Source: an uncultured Clostridia bacterium (GTDB taxonomy: Bacteria; Bacillota; Clostridia; TANB77; UBA1234). Taken from it: a stretch of 64,000 bases of DNA. The first letter of the stretch is position 1. Every line of letters begins with the position of its first letter. The translations under genes were made by a program, and so were the position numbers. Shown here piece by piece: positions 34,751 to 45,125 of this stretch. The stretch lies in NCBI GenBank assembly GCA_944393265.1, contig CALXZO010000001.1, positions 140,813 through 204,812 of the forward strand, written 5' to 3'. Under the pieces are notes generated by a model, which worked only from the letters and a program-made list of their open reading frames with translations, searched no databases and had not been told where the DNA came from.

Positions 34751-37700
34751 TTAAAACAACTTTATTTGCTCATATATCTCATCATTTTTCATTTCCTTTA
34801 TATTTCTACATCTATTACCAAATTCTTTATCAAAATTGCAAATCTCTTTATAATCACAATAAGAACATGGCGAAAGATTCTTCGCATGAATTGGCTCGTT
34901 TTTAATATTACCTTTTAAAATTTCTTCGCCAAATTGTTTTAACAAATGTTTAGTATGTGCACATAGCTTCTTTAATTCCTCGCTTGTGGCAGTAGGCATC
35001 TTCCCATACGATCCATCTCTTCTTAAAGATAAGTTTAAGTTGCTTGATTCATTAATAAAGCTTGTATCCATTGCAGCAACTAACTTTGCATCGGCTAGAA
35101 TAATACCATTCATCTTAAGTTTATTAGTAATCTCTTTTTCAATATCTTGAACAGATATATCCTTTTTAGTTCGTATAATAGGATCATCTAATTTTAGGTA
35201 TAGCGCTCCTCCAGGTATAACATCATCTTTAGAAACAACATCTAGATATGTAATTAGCTGTAGCTGTATGCCGTAATATATATTAGAAATTTTTATTTCT
35301 TTATTTGAAGATTTGTAGTCTATAATTCTTATATATTTTCCATCTTCTGTTTTTGCTATATCTACCCTATCTATTTTTCCTGTTAGCAAAATTTCTTTTC
35401 CATCATCAAGCTCTATTCTTATTGGCGGATATTTTTCGTCCGTGCCGAAAGACATCTCGGTTTTAGCAACATCAAATTTGCTATTTTTTATATGAAGAGC
35501 TATTACCCAAACAATACGTTTTACAACTCTCTTTAATTTTACACTGAGATATTTCATTCTACTATTACTTGTAAAAATATTATATTTAAAGTTTATAATC
35601 AATTCATCAACTATCTTTGAAACAATCTTATCAGCTTCTTCCTTTTCAATGCTTCTAAAGCTCATATTATTTTCGTCTAAATATTTAGAAAACTTATCTA
35701 ATATATCGTGCATAAAAATTCCTATATCTGGCGTTTCTAATTTAAATATTTTTCTCTCTTTAAGCTTTATTCCATATTTTAGATAAAACATAAACGGACA
35801 TAATGAAAAAGTCTCCATCTTTGATACACTTGACCTTAAAGTGTTGCCATATAAAGCATTTGCCGTATTAGGCAAAATATAGTTAGTAGCGTTATTAAAT
35901 GATAGAGCGCTTTGTATTAATGATAAATAGTAAGGAATATTCTCTTTATACCATTTATATAATGAACCCCACTTTGCATTATTTTCTTCTTTTATATTTA
36001 AAGCTAAATGTGAGAATGATGCACTTGCAGTATTTATAAGTTGATCAAAATTAAACTGATTTCTTAATAAATCCTTTTCAACAATATTTGGAAATATTTT
36101 TTTTAGTTGATTAATTATAGATGAGGGCCTAAGTGTTGAACCATCATTATTAGAAATAGGATATGATAAATGAAGCTCAGTTGTGGGAGTTGTAAGCGTT
36201 TTGTAAATATTAAAATTTTCTTCTAACAACATCATTTTAGTATCTTTTGCAACCTCTATTTCTTCATCTAACAATATGTTTCTATCTTCATCATTCAAAA
36301 ATCCTTCATCATTATACTGCATAGGAAAAACACCATCATTGACTCCTATAACATATAGAATTTCAACATTTGAATTTCTAGAACGAGATATATCGCTAAT
36401 AGTAACTTGGTCTTTATTCGTTGGAATAAGCCCTATTTCCTGAACTGAGACTCCTTCTTTAAGAATGGCTTTAAATTTTTCAAATGACATATATTCCTCT
36501 CCAAAAGTGTACACCAATTCATCTAATAGTTTAACAAAAATATTCCACACTTGTATGTAAGAATTCGCATATATCTGCTCTACGCTTAAAATAGAATCTT
36601 TTTCTTTTATCTTATTTAACAAGTTTTGAATATTATCTTTGACATTTAATTCAACAAGAAAATTGTATAACGCTAGAGAAATTTCTTTAGCAGTTTTCTT
36701 TGATGGCAAAGAATTTTTAAATGATATAATAGGTGTTACTACCATTTCGCGTATAACATTTATTTTATCATTTACTTCTGGCTCGTCATATTCCCATCTT
36801 TCATTCCACTTTTTGCCTTTAATACCATATTTCAAAACATAATTTTCTAATAAATCTATATCATTGCAGTCTTCTATATTCGTAAGTCCTGTTTTTAGAT
36901 AATTAAAAACTAAATTAGTTTCAAAGCCTTTAGAGCAAATATCTAAAAAAGCTAGAACTAAAGAAACTAGAGGCTGTGTAGAAAGTTCCGTTTTTGAATC
37001 AACAAAATACGGAATATTATATCTTTCAAAAATCATCTTAAAAATTGCTCTATAGTTTTCGATACTTCTACTTGCGACTAAAATATCTTTAAACCTATAA
37101 TTCTCATCACGCACTTTATGCAAAATGTTTATTGCTACATTCTCTATTTCATCATACAAATTTTGAACTACTGTAATATCAACATTTGCGGTAGGAGCAT
37201 CATATTTTGTAGAAGGAAACACATTAAAGTTTTTTTCCAAATGAAAAAGCTCAGGACTTTTAAAACGTTTTATATCTTCTAAATATATTTTTTCTATATT
37301 AGCAAACCTTTTTAGTTTCTTTATTGCCTTTTCATTAAGTAAAAATAGTTCTCCATTCTCCTTATCAGCTGAAATAGAAATAGTTACATCTGCCCTATTA
37401 TTTAACACTCTAATAAGTTCCAATTCTTGTGGCGTAAAACCGTCAAAACCATCAATCCATATTTTTGCATTGTCTAATAACTTAGATTTTTTTGCGTACT
37501 CCAACACCTTTTTTAAATCATCATCTGAATCGTCAAATTTGTCTTTAATTCTTTTTTCATATTCGGAATAGATAATATATAGTTCTTGTAATTTAGTGCC
37601 TAATTGACGATTCTGAGGTGTTATAGAAAGCAATGTCTCTGGCAAAATATTATATCTTTTAAATTCAGAAATCAGGTCACACACCGTTTTTACTAGCCCC

Positions 37701-38038
37701 GGTTTCTTATTTGCACCTTTCAGTAGAACTAAATCTCTATCTAAATCACTCATGATTGCATATACAAGCATAGCTTTACCAGCTTTTGTAATAGGCTTTT
37801 GCTTATACGAAAATTCATTATATATTCTATGACATAAGCGTTTAAAAGATAATACTTGTACCTCTAATACACAATCTTTATCAAGTATTTCGGCGATATT
37901 GTATTCTGCGGTAAGTGAAAATTGTTCTGGGACCATATAAAGTAGAGGCCCATCATAAGCCTCTCCTAAACATTTCTTTATTTCATTCATACAATAATAA
38001 CTCTTACCAGATCCACTTCTTCCTAAAACTAATTTCAT
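34751..38038 (-). CDS. addB: ATP-dependent nuclease subunit B
   Basis: A 1095-residue partner of AddA. Walker A is LGRSGSGKSYYCMNEI at the N-terminus. The C-terminal RecB-type nuclease has IDYKSSNKEI. The iron-sulfur cysteines are in FSLCPFMFYLKYG and CSYCDYKEICNFDKEFGNRC, as in AddB. The start is the ATG five bases after AAAGGTGAT. It lies 27 bases after scpB, in a run lepA-phospholipase C-like-rlmB-scpB-addB-addA. Confidence 0.96.
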   Translation of the reverse strand: MKLVLGRSGSGKSYYCMNEIKKCLGEAYDGPLLYMVPEQFSLTAEYNIAEILDKDCVLEVQVLSFKRLCHRIYNEFSYKQKPITKAGKAMLVYAIMSDLDRDLVLLKGANKKPGLVKTVCDLISEFKRYNILPETLLSITPQNRQLGTKLQELYIIYSEYEKRIKDKFDDSDDDLKKVLEYAKKSKLLDNAKIWIDGFDGFTPQELELIRVLNNRADVTISISADKENGELFLLNEKAIKKLKRFANIEKIYLEDIKRFKSPELFHLEKNFNVFPSTKYDAPTANVDITVVQNLYDEIENVAINILHKVRDENYRFKDILVASRSIENYRAIFKMIFERYNIPYFVDSKTELSTQPLVSLVLAFLDICSKGFETNLVFNYLKTGLTNIEDCNDIDLLENYVLKYGIKGKKWNERWEYDEPEVNDKINVIREMVVTPIISFKNSLPSKKTAKEISLALYNFLVELNVKDNIQNLLNKIKEKDSILSVEQIYANSYIQVWNIFVKLLDELVYTFGEEYMSFEKFKAILKEGVSVQEIGLIPTNKDQVTISDISRSRNSNVEILYVIGVNDGVFPMQYNDEGFLNDEDRNILLDEEIEVAKDTKMMLLEENFNIYKTLTTPTTELHLSYPISNNDGSTLRPSSIINQLKKIFPNIVEKDLLRNQFNFDQLINTASASFSHLALNIKEENNAKWGSLYKWYKENIPYYLSLIQSALSFNNATNYILPNTANALYGNTLRSSVSKMETFSLCPFMFYLKYGIKLKERKIFKLETPDIGIFMHDILDKFSKYLDENNMSFRSIEKEEADKIVSKIVDELIINFKYNIFTSNSRMKYLSVKLKRVVKRIVWVIALHIKNSKFDVAKTEMSFGTDEKYPPIRIELDDGKEILLTGKIDRVDIAKTEDGKYIRIIDYKSSNKEIKISNIYYGIQLQLITYLDVVSKDDVIPGGALYLKLDDPIIRTKKDISVQDIEKEITNKLKMNGIILADAKLVAAMDTSFINESSNLNLSLRRDGSYGKMPTATSEELKKLCAHTKHLLKQFGEEILKGNIKNEPIHAKNLSPCSYCDYKEICNFDKEFGNRCRNIKEMKNDEIYEQIKLF

Positions 38039-38065
38039 GTATATCACCTTTAAATTTTATTTTTA

Positions 38066-38660
38066 TTAAACATTAGTAATTTCAGATTCTTCATTTACTT
38101 TATTTTCATCAGTAACGACATTTTCAGTTTCATCATTTAGTACGTCTTTTATTTGCGGAAGTTCAGGCAAATCTTTTATAGATTCATACCCAAACATTTT
38201 TAAAAATTCATTAGATGTTTTATACATCATTGGTCTACCTGGAGCATTTAATCTTCCTGCTTCCTCCACCAAATTATATTCTATTAACTTATTTAGTGCA
38301 CTATCAGAAGATACGCCTCTGACTTTTTCAATTTCTGCTCTAGTATAGCCGGGGATTATACGCAATAATTGATAATACTTCTAACGCAGCCTGCGAAAGA
38401 GTTGGCTTAGCTCTATTGTCCAACATTGTGCATATGTATGAATAAAATTTTTCAAGTGTCGCCAATTGATAAGTATCATTTGCTTTAATTAATTGAATTC
38501 CGCTTTTCGTATCAACAAGCTTTTGTTTTAACTCTTCTAATGCTTCTTTAACTTCCGCAGTCTCTATGTTTAAAACATCAGCAATCATATTTGGAGAAGC
38601 AGCTTTGCCATATGCAAATAAAAGCGCTTCAACAGCTTGTACTAGTTCTTCTTTATCCAC
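38066..38660 (-). CDS. scpB: Segregation and condensation protein B, needs +1 recoding at CGG
   Basis: A winged-helix partner of SMC and ScpA in chromosome condensation. The N-terminal part (frame 38340-38660) contains QAVEALLFAYGKAASP and ALEVLSIIAYN; the C-terminal part (frame 38066-38365) contains TRAEIEKVRGVSSDSAL and GRLNAPGRPMMYKTSNEF. They are one base out of frame. Skipping the C of CGG at 38349-38351 gives IIAYNPGYTRAEIEKVRGV and a 197-residue protein of normal length. Without a shift it stops two codons after the CGG. The start is a GTG eight bases after AGGAGG. The acidic tail is rich in Glu and Asn. It lies between rlmB and addB; scpA is not in the window. Confidence 0.92.
38349..38351 (-). 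other. Putative +1 recoding site (CCC CGG CTA) in scpB
   Basis: Codon 104 is CGG. Unshifted reading ends at TAG three codons later. Skipping the C gives GGC (Gly) and restores the winged-helix motif TRAEIEKVRG. Confidence 0.92.
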
Positions 38661-38675
38661 GTTTTTTCCTCCTAA

Positions 38676-39422
38676 TTATTTATGTTTATTTAGTCTTTGT
38701 CTTAATGATTCAAAAATAATTATTCCACCCGAAACACTAGCATTAAGAGATGTTATTTTTCCCATCATAGGAATTTTTACCATAAAATCACAGTTCTTCT
38801 TTGTGAGAGTGCTTATTCCTTTACCCTCACTTCCTACAACAATTGCAATAGGACCCGTAAGGTCTTGCTCATAATATAATTTATCTGCATTTCCATCTGT
38901 ACCAACTATCCATACGCCTCTGTCTTTTAGATCTCTAATAGTTTCATTAATATTATTTACTCTCGCAACAGGTACATACTCAAGGGCACCAACAGCCGTT
39001 TTCGAAACAACTTCAGTTATACCAACTGCTCGTCTTTTAGGAATAATTATGCCATGACATCCAGCACATTCCGCAGTTCTAATTAATGCTCCCAGGTTAT
39101 GTGGATCTTCAATTTCTTCTGCTATTATTATAAATGGATCTTCTGATTTATTCTTGGCTAAATCGAAGATATCATCTATACTCTTATACTCAACCGGCGA
39201 AACAAGAGCTATAACACCTTGATGGTGTTTGCTTTCAGACATTGAATCTAATTTGCTTTTATCAACCTCTACAATCAAATTATTACTCTTTTTCGCAAGC
39301 TTTATAATTTCATTTATTGTTCCTTGTCTTTCTCCCTTTAGAACATATATTTTATTAATAGGCCTGTTTGTTTTTAAAAGTTCAATTACCGCATTTCTTC
39401 CCTCGACTCTAAATTCATCCAT
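38676..39422 (-). CDS. rlmB: 23S rRNA (guanosine-2'-O-)-methyltransferase RlmB (TrmH family)
   Basis: A 248-residue SPOUT methyltransferase. The N-terminal substrate-binding domain (VEGRNAVIELLK) is followed by the three SPOUT motifs: EEIEDPHNLGALIRTAE, IVVGSEGKGIS and SLNASVSGGIIIFE. It probably methylates G2251 of 23S rRNA. The start is the ATG that follows AAAGGAA; a longer frame upstream overlaps the previous gene. It lies 15 bases after the phospholipase C-like gene. Confidence 0.94.
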   Translation of the reverse strand: MDEFRVEGRNAVIELLKTNRPINKIYVLKGERQGTINEIIKLAKKSNNLIVEVDKSKLDSMSESKHHQGVIALVSPVEYKSIDDIFDLAKNKSEDPFIIIAEEIEDPHNLGALIRTAECAGCHGIIIPKRRAVGITEVVSKTAVGALEYVPVARVNNINETIRDLKDRGVWIVGTDGNADKLYYEQDLTGPIAIVVGSEGKGISTLTKKNCDFMVKIPMMGKITSLNASVSGGIIIFESLRQRLNKHK

Positions 39423-39436
39423 CAATTTATTTCCTT

Positions 39437-40060
39437 TCATAAATTATTTTTGCTCAATATTGATTCAACTATATAAGACGCAATTATGATAGACATACCA
39501 AAAGAATAATTTAAGTCTATCATTCTTTCTTTCTCGAATCTATTACATAAATATTGCTTTCCAGCTAATTTCATATATTTATTATGACTAGTTTTTATAT
39601 AATTTTTTAATGATGTATCTTTGATTTTTTCTAGATTGTAATCAATAAAATTAATTACATTTTCTCTAACAACATCTAACTCATATGCTCTTAATTGATT
39701 TTGAAATCTTTGCTCATAAAGTATATGGTAATAGTTTGTTAGATGTGGCTGACCATTTATGTCATTATGTGCCTTACAAAAAAAATCCGCCGTATAATGT
39801 AAAACAGTTCCTAGTTCTCTTGCAAACGATCTTGACTCAATTCCATATCTTCCATCTGTTAATTTAATTAATAAGTTTACATTTTTACACATCTCATTTA
39901 AAGATTTATTTATATAATGCGGATGTTTCGAGAATAACACTGAAATATCTGGTTTTATACTCCCATATATTATGTTATATTTTTTTAAATTTACGTTATA
40001 CATTAATTTAATGTGCTCTACAATTTTTTTAGCATAAATTGCATGTGTAACTGACATCAA
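39437..40060 (-). CDS. Zinc-dependent phospholipase C-like protein
   Basis: A 207-residue protein resembling the zinc-dependent phospholipase C family (PF00882). The N-terminal THAIYAKKI, YGSIKPDIS, HPHYINKS and LHYTADFFCKAHND carry His and Asp residues in the order expected for a three-zinc site. There is no signal peptide, so it is probably intracellular and may act on another substrate. The start is a TTG next to an ATG, after AGGAG. It lies 12 bases after lepA and 15 before rlmB. Confidence 0.78.
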   Translation of the reverse strand: MMSVTHAIYAKKIVEHIKLMYNVNLKKYNIIYGSIKPDISVLFSKHPHYINKSLNEMCKNVNLLIKLTDGRYGIESRSFARELGTVLHYTADFFCKAHNDINGQPHLTNYYHILYEQRFQNQLRAYELDVVRENVINFIDYNLEKIKDTSLKNYIKTSHNKYMKLAGKQYLCNRFEKERMIDLNYSFGMSIIIASYIVESILSKNNL

Positions 40061-40072
40061 TACATATCGCTC

Positions 40073-41881
40073 CTAATCATCATCCAGCTTAAGTACTGAT
40101 AAAAAGGCTTCTTGCGGGACATCAACAGTTCCTAATTGTCTCATCTTCTTTTTCCCTTCTTTTTGCTTTTCAAGTAATTTCTTTTTACGTGTAATATCTC
40201 CACCATAACATTTTGCAAGTACGTCTTTTCTCATAGCTGATATCGTTTCACGTGCGATTACTTTTCCTCCTATTGCAGCCTGTATTGGTATTTCAAACAT
40301 TTGTCTAGGTATTGTGTTTTTTAATTTCTCCGCCATTTTTCTTCCTCGCGCATAAGCCTTATCCTTGTGCACAATTAAAGAAAATGCATCTATCAAATCG
40401 CCATTTAATAATATATCTAATTTAACCAAATCGGATTCTTTGTATCCAATAATTTCATAATCGAATGAAGCATATCCTTTAGTCCTCGACTTTAGCGCAT
40501 CAAAAAAGTCATATATAATCTCATTCAAAGGAATCTCATATGTAAGAATAACTCTACTCTCGTCCATATATTTCATGTCTTTATATATTCCACGCCTATC
40601 TTGACATAGCTCCATTATATTTCCAACATATTCTTTTGGAAGCATAATATCTGCTTTTACTATAGGCTCTTCGATTTTAGATATCTCTTGTGTAGGAGGC
40701 AAATCAGTCGGATTATATAAATCAAATTTCTCACCATTCGTTTTTTGTACTTTATATATAACACCAGGAGCTGTAGTAATGACATTTAGGTTATATTCCC
40801 TATCTAGTCTTTCTTCTATTATTTCCATATGAAGAAGTCCTAAGAATCCACACCTGAATCCAAATCCAAGAGCAACAGAAGTCTCTGGTTCCCAAAACAA
40901 AGAAGCATCGTTTAATGATAACTTTTCAAGTGCTGCCTTTAAATTTTCATAGTCACTTCCATCTGCAGGATATATTCCACAATAAACCATAGGAGTTATT
41001 TTTTTATATCCTGGTAATGGTTCTGTAGCTGAATTTTGCTTTAATGTAATAGTATCTCCAACATGTATGTCAGACACATTTTTTATGCTCGCTGCTAAGT
41101 ATCCTACTTCGCCTGCAACAAGTTCATTTGTTGGCACGTATGTCCCTGCTCCAAAGTATCCAAGTTCTGATACAATATATGACTTATCAGCTGCCATAAA
41201 TAAAATTTCATCGCCTACTTTTATCTTTCCCTCTTTTACTCTAATATATGCTACAGCGCCTTTATAATTATCATAGTAAGAATCAAAAATTAGCGCCTTT
41301 GTTGGATTATTTACATTTCCAGTTGGAGCCGGAATTGCAGTCACTATCTTTTCTAGAACATCCTCTACATTTAGTCCCGTCTTTGCTGATATTAGCGGTG
41401 CATCATGCGCCTCTATGCCAATTACATTTTCAATTTCCTCTATTACCATATCAGGATTTGCGTTTGGCAAGTCTACTTTATTTATTACAGGAATAATTTC
41501 CAGGTCATTTTCTAGTGCTAGATATACATTTGCCAATGTTTGTGCTTCTACTCCTTGCGAAGCATCAACTACTAATATTGCTCCCTCACACGCTGCAAGG
41601 CTTCTCGAAACTTCATACGTAAAGTCAACGTGACCTGGTGTATCAATCAAATTTAAGATATACTCTTTTCCATCTTTTGCCTTATAAACTGTGCGGACAG
41701 ATTGAAGTTTTATAGTTATTCCTCGTTCTCGTTCTAAATCCATGTTATCTAAAACTTGTTCTTGCATTTCCCTCTTAGTCAACACGCCTGTAAGTTCTAT
41801 TAATCTATCTGCAAGAGTAGATTTTCCATGATCTATATGAGCTATTATACAAAAATTTCTAATATTTTCCTGATTATACAA
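40073..41881 (-). CDS. lepA: Elongation factor 4 (LepA)
   Basis: A 602-residue ribosomal GTPase that remodels stalled or mis-translocated ribosomes. [19 protein letters not shown] is G1, [14 protein letters not shown] is G3, and [10 protein letters not shown] is G4. The C-terminal EF4-specific domain ends with [21 protein letters not shown] chose a TTG start at 41881, eight bases after AAGGAGG; a longer frame upstream has no such site and no family similarity. It is first of the minus-strand run down to addA. In a genome where ribosomes must shift at CGG, this factor would be of interest, but that is speculation. Confidence 0.97.
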   Translation of the reverse strand: MYNQENIRNFCIIAHIDHGKSTLADRLIELTGVLTKREMQEQVLDNMDLERERGITIKLQSVRTVYKAKDGKEYILNLIDTPGHVDFTYEVSRSLAACEGAILVVDASQGVEAQTLANVYLALENDLEIIPVINKVDLPNANPDMVIEEIENVIGIEAHDAPLISAKTGLNVEDVLEKIVTAIPAPTGNVNNPTKALIFDSYYDNYKGAVAYIRVKEGKIKVGDEILFMAADKSYIVSELGYFGAGTYVPTNELVAGEVGYLAASIKNVSDIHVGDTITLKQNSATEPLPGYKKITPMVYCGIYPADGSDYENLKAALEKLSLNDASLFWEPETSVALGFGFRCGFLGLLHMEIIEERLDREYNLNVITTAPGVIYKVQKTNGEKFDLYNPTDLPPTQEISKIEEPIVKADIMLPKEYVGNIMELCQDRRGIYKDMKYMDESRVILTYEIPLNEIIYDFFDALKSRTKGYASFDYEIIGYKESDLVKLDILLNGDLIDAFSLIVHKDKAYARGRKMAEKLKNTIPRQMFEIPIQAAIGGKVIARETISAMRKDVLAKCYGGDITRKKKLLEKQKEGKKKMRQLGTVDVPQEAFLSVLKLDDD

Positions 41882-41996
41882 TGTGTACGTCCTCCTTCGT
41901 CTAATAGATAATATATCAAATACGCGGAAATGTAAAGAATTTGCTAGAAACAAAAAAGAAAGATTTAGTTTTTATGCAATACTTTTTAGAATCTAG

Positions 41997-42050
41997 AACA
42001 GGGTGAAGTCGTTAAATTTATAATCTTAAATTTAATAACTCCACCCCGTT
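41997..42050 (-). terminator. Large inverted repeat after the acyl-CoA synthetase gene
   Basis: AACAGGGTGAAGTCGTTAAATTTA pairs with its near-complement up to AACGGGGTGG on the minus strand, around a 5-base loop, making a stem of about 22 bp with mismatches. It lies 25 bases past the synthetase stop. No clear T-run follows, so it may be a processing or terminator hairpin, or part of the lepA leader. Confidence 0.55.
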
Positions 42051-42074
42051 GTTTATAAGCTCTATATAACCTTT

Positions 42075-43772
42075 TTATTTAACTAGGTACCTCTTTATTT
42101 TCTGAGTTGTAGTCTTTTCAAACTCTACTTCTCTTATTGTTATTTCCTTTATGTGCTTATAATTTACTAGCTTATCATTTACTTTCTTGATTTCTTCCCA
42201 TAATAAATCTTTAAGTTTCTCTAAAGAAATATCACCATATAGCTCTTTTACTTTTTCAAAATCTGGGAAAATAATAGCAGCAAGAAATGTATCGTCTTTT
42301 TCTTGATTTTCTTTTTGATAAACCATACTTTCCTTTATTATATCAACACTATTTATTAAAGACTCTATTTCCTCAGGATATACATTTTTACCATTTTTAG
42401 TAATAAGAACATTTTTTAATCTTCCTGTTATGTGTAAGAAATCTTCTTCGTCAAAATATCCTAAATCGCCTGTATGAAACCATCCGTCACGCATGACTTT
42501 TTTTGTTTCTTCTTCATCTTGATAATATCCAAGCATGATATTGTCGCCTTTAGCACAAATTTCTCCTATACCTTCACTATTTGGTTCATAAATCATAAGT
42601 TCAATACCTTGCATTCTTCTTCCAGCAGAAGCATCATTATAATAATTGTCTCTATTAAGCGCAATCATAGGTGAACATTCTGTAAGACCATATCCTTGTA
42701 TAAATGGAATGCCTAACTTTCTAAAGCCTTTACTTACTTCAGGATTTATTGCAGCAGCACCAACAACACACATTCTCATGCGGCCACCGAAGTTTTCAAG
42801 TACAGATTTAAAGAATACTTTACTTAAATCTATCCCTACTTTACGCAAGGCCTCATTTATATTTATAAAAGTATTAAGTTTTTTAGTTAATCCTTTTTTC
42901 TCAACTGATGCCCAAATTTTAGCATACATATTTTCGTATATAGCAGGAACGCCTAACATTACAGTTGGCTTTACTTCTTGCATATTCTTAGTAATGTGTT
43001 TTAGACCTTCGCAATACGCTATTGCAGATCCGTGATAAAGTGGAAATAAAAATCCACATGTGCATTCATATGTATGATGAAGTGGTAATACCGAAAAGAA
43101 TATATCAGAAGGATAAAAGCGAAGGCTTTGCGCAGCACTCATCATATCCGATATAATGTTTTTATGCGATAGTAAAACACCCTTTGATTTACTTGTTGTA
43201 CCAGAAGTAAATAAAAGAATCTTAGCAGCGTTTTCATCTATTTTTGCATCAATAAATTTTTTATCTCCTTTTTCAATAAGTTTTTTTCCTTCTTCAATTA
43301 ATTTTGTAAGTGTTAGCTCTTCCGTATCATCCATTGATATATAATACTTTATGTGTGTTTTATTATTCTTTTTGATTTCCGTCATTTGTTCTTCTTTTCT
43401 TTTAGAATAAATAATGGCAGCTGCATCAGACCTAATAAGTAGGCCTTCAATTTCCTGCACTGGAAGTTCCTTGTCAAGTGGTACCACTGTTCCAACACCA
43501 TTCACAACAGATAAATATGAAATTGCCCATTCATATCTATTTTCTCCGATAATAGCTATACTTTTCCCTTCTAGCCCGTGTTTAATTAAAGCTGTTCCTA
43601 ATGCGTTAACATCCTCAAAAGCTTGTGAATACTTAATCTCGACATAAGGTTCTCCTTTTTGTTTTTTTGCAAAGAATGCAGCTTTATCGCTAAATTCTTT
43701 GCACGACGAATCAAACATCTCCTTTAAATCTCTATACTTTTTGAAATCATAAAAAGGTGCATTTTTTTTCAT
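42075..43772 (-). CDS. Long-chain acyl-CoA synthetase (AMP-forming)
   Basis: A 565-residue adenylate-forming enzyme. LLFTSGTTSKSKGVLLSHKN is the P-loop-like A3 motif, GYGLTECSPMIALNRD the A5 motif, and HTGDLGYFDEEDFLHITGR the A7/A8 motifs. The catalytic Lys lies in TTQKIKRYLV at the very C-terminus. It activates fatty acids to acyl-CoA (or acyl-AMP for another carrier); the chain length is not determinable. ATAGGAG precedes the ATG. It stands alone between lepA and a pilin-like gene. Confidence 0.92.
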   Translation of the reverse strand: MKKNAPFYDFKKYRDLKEMFDSSCKEFSDKAAFFAKKQKGEPYVEIKYSQAFEDVNALGTALIKHGLEGKSIAIIGENRYEWAISYLSVVNGVGTVVPLDKELPVQEIEGLLIRSDAAAIIYSKRKEEQMTEIKKNNKTHIKYYISMDDTEELTLTKLIEEGKKLIEKGDKKFIDAKIDENAAKILLFTSGTTSKSKGVLLSHKNIISDMMSAAQSLRFYPSDIFFSVLPLHHTYECTCGFLFPLYHGSAIAYCEGLKHITKNMQEVKPTVMLGVPAIYENMYAKIWASVEKKGLTKKLNTFININEALRKVGIDLSKVFFKSVLENFGGRMRMCVVGAAAINPEVSKGFRKLGIPFIQGYGLTECSPMIALNRDNYYNDASAGRRMQGIELMIYEPNSEGIGEICAKGDNIMLGYYQDEEETKKVMRDGWFHTGDLGYFDEEDFLHITGRLKNVLITKNGKNVYPEEIESLINSVDIIKESMVYQKENQEKDDTFLAAIIFPDFEKVKELYGDISLEKLKDLLWEEIKKVNDKLVNYKHIKEITIREVEFEKTTTQKIKRYLVK

Positions 43773-43796
43773 ATAAATTCTCCTATCCTATAATCA

Positions 43797-45071
43797 TTAA
43801 ACATTATTTGTGATTACTACCCTATAATGGTAGCTGCTGCTTGCAGATACCGATGTAAAATCAAAATATCCTAAACTTAGAAGCCTAACTATACATGGCG
43901 CAGTAGCTGTCGGATAATCTCCTGAACTTCTGCCCCAGTTTGTTTCGACTAAAGCATCTCCGATTTTATTTACTATACCAGTTTCAGATGCTGCATCTAA
44001 TTCATATAAATCCGCATATTCTAACGAGTTTAGCGTTCCTACGCTTTCTAATCCAGCTGCAACAAACTCATCCTCAGATGTAAAATCAATTTGGTCAAAA
44101 GAGTTTGTTGTAAGCATTAGATATAGTGCCGCAGAAAATTCTGTATTAGTCATTAAGTGACTATTTAAATCTGGATCACTTATTAAACTTTCAGAGTGCA
44201 TTATTGCAGAAGAAAGGTTTGCTGCAGCATCAAAAGATTCAACTGCAATCCAGAAGCCAGGCAATTCTCTTCCATTATTTCTAAAAGCAGGATGAATCGT
44301 GTATCCCGGCGGAATTACTTCATTATTCGACATATAATTCGAATCATCTTTTAGAAAAACAATTTGCAAAGCAGATGGCGGAACACTTATATGAGCCTTT
44401 GATGGATTTGTAACACCATCATAATAATTTTGAATATAATATGCAAATCGTGGAATCCACACGAATGTAAGTGCTTCATCTGCAATATCACCATCATTAT
44501 TAGTATCATATTTCATCTTTGCAAAGTTTGCTGAAGTAGAATTATAATCATACCAGTCATCTGCATATACGTCTTCAACAATTTCGTTATTTTTCGTTAT
44601 AGCATGCATATTGCTATATAGGTATGGCCTATTGACACCATTTTTTGAATCAAACTCACTATAAAAAATGTTTTTTTCAAGAGTCACTATGCGAGTATAC
44701 GTATGTTCAACATATTTTTCAGTTCTGTCCGCCCCTTTATATGCTTCCAACAAATACTCAATTGACTTTTGGTCAGCTGTCGTGATTGTTGTTTTAGTCA
44801 AAGCAACCGGATAATTTTCATCATAATACTTTTCTAAACCTAACTCCTTATATTGTTCTTTAGTCAAAAATATAGTTCCATCATCGAAATTTAAGAATTC
44901 ATCATTTTTTCGTAGTGAATCAGCTAGAATTATTAATTTATCACTCGTAGTTTTTTTTCGCGAATCTTCAAGCATGTTAATTCCCGTGTAAGTAGTTATC
45001 GATGTTATAATTACTATCACGACAATTGTTATTACTAATGCTAAAACAGAAATACCCTTAGAATCTTTCAT
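43797..45071 (-). CDS. Surface protein with pilin-like N-terminal helix
   Basis: A 424-residue protein. Residues 4-29 (KGISVLALVITIVVIVIITS) resemble a type IV pilin-like or anchored N-terminal helix right after a short basic stretch. The rest is a soluble domain rich in Asp, Asn, Thr and Tyr, with a segment FVWIPRFAYYIQN seen in some uncharacterised Firmicute surface proteins. No catalytic motif is seen. The start is the ATG after AAGGGGATC; a GTG 18 bases upstream overlaps that site. It lies 24 bases before the acyl-CoA synthetase gene. Function unknown. Confidence 0.72.
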   Translation of the reverse strand: MKDSKGISVLALVITIVVIVIITSITTYTGINMLEDSRKKTTSDKLIILADSLRKNDEFLNFDDGTIFLTKEQYKELGLEKYYDENYPVALTKTTITTADQKSIEYLLEAYKGADRTEKYVEHTYTRIVTLEKNIFYSEFDSKNGVNRPYLYSNMHAITKNNEIVEDVYADDWYDYNSTSANFAKMKYDTNNDGDIADEALTFVWIPRFAYYIQNYYDGVTNPSKAHISVPPSALQIVFLKDDSNYMSNNEVIPPGYTIHPAFRNNGRELPGFWIAVESFDAAANLSSAIMHSESLISDPDLNSHLMTNTEFSAALYLMLTTNSFDQIDFTSEDEFVAAGLESVGTLNSLEYADLYELDAASETGIVNKIGDALVETNWGRSSGDYPTATAPCIVRLLSLGYFDFTSVSASSSYHYRVVITNNV

Positions 45072-45125
45072 ATTTGATCCCCTTTTCACAACAAAAATAA
45101 TGTAAATCTAACCTATCAAATAAAA

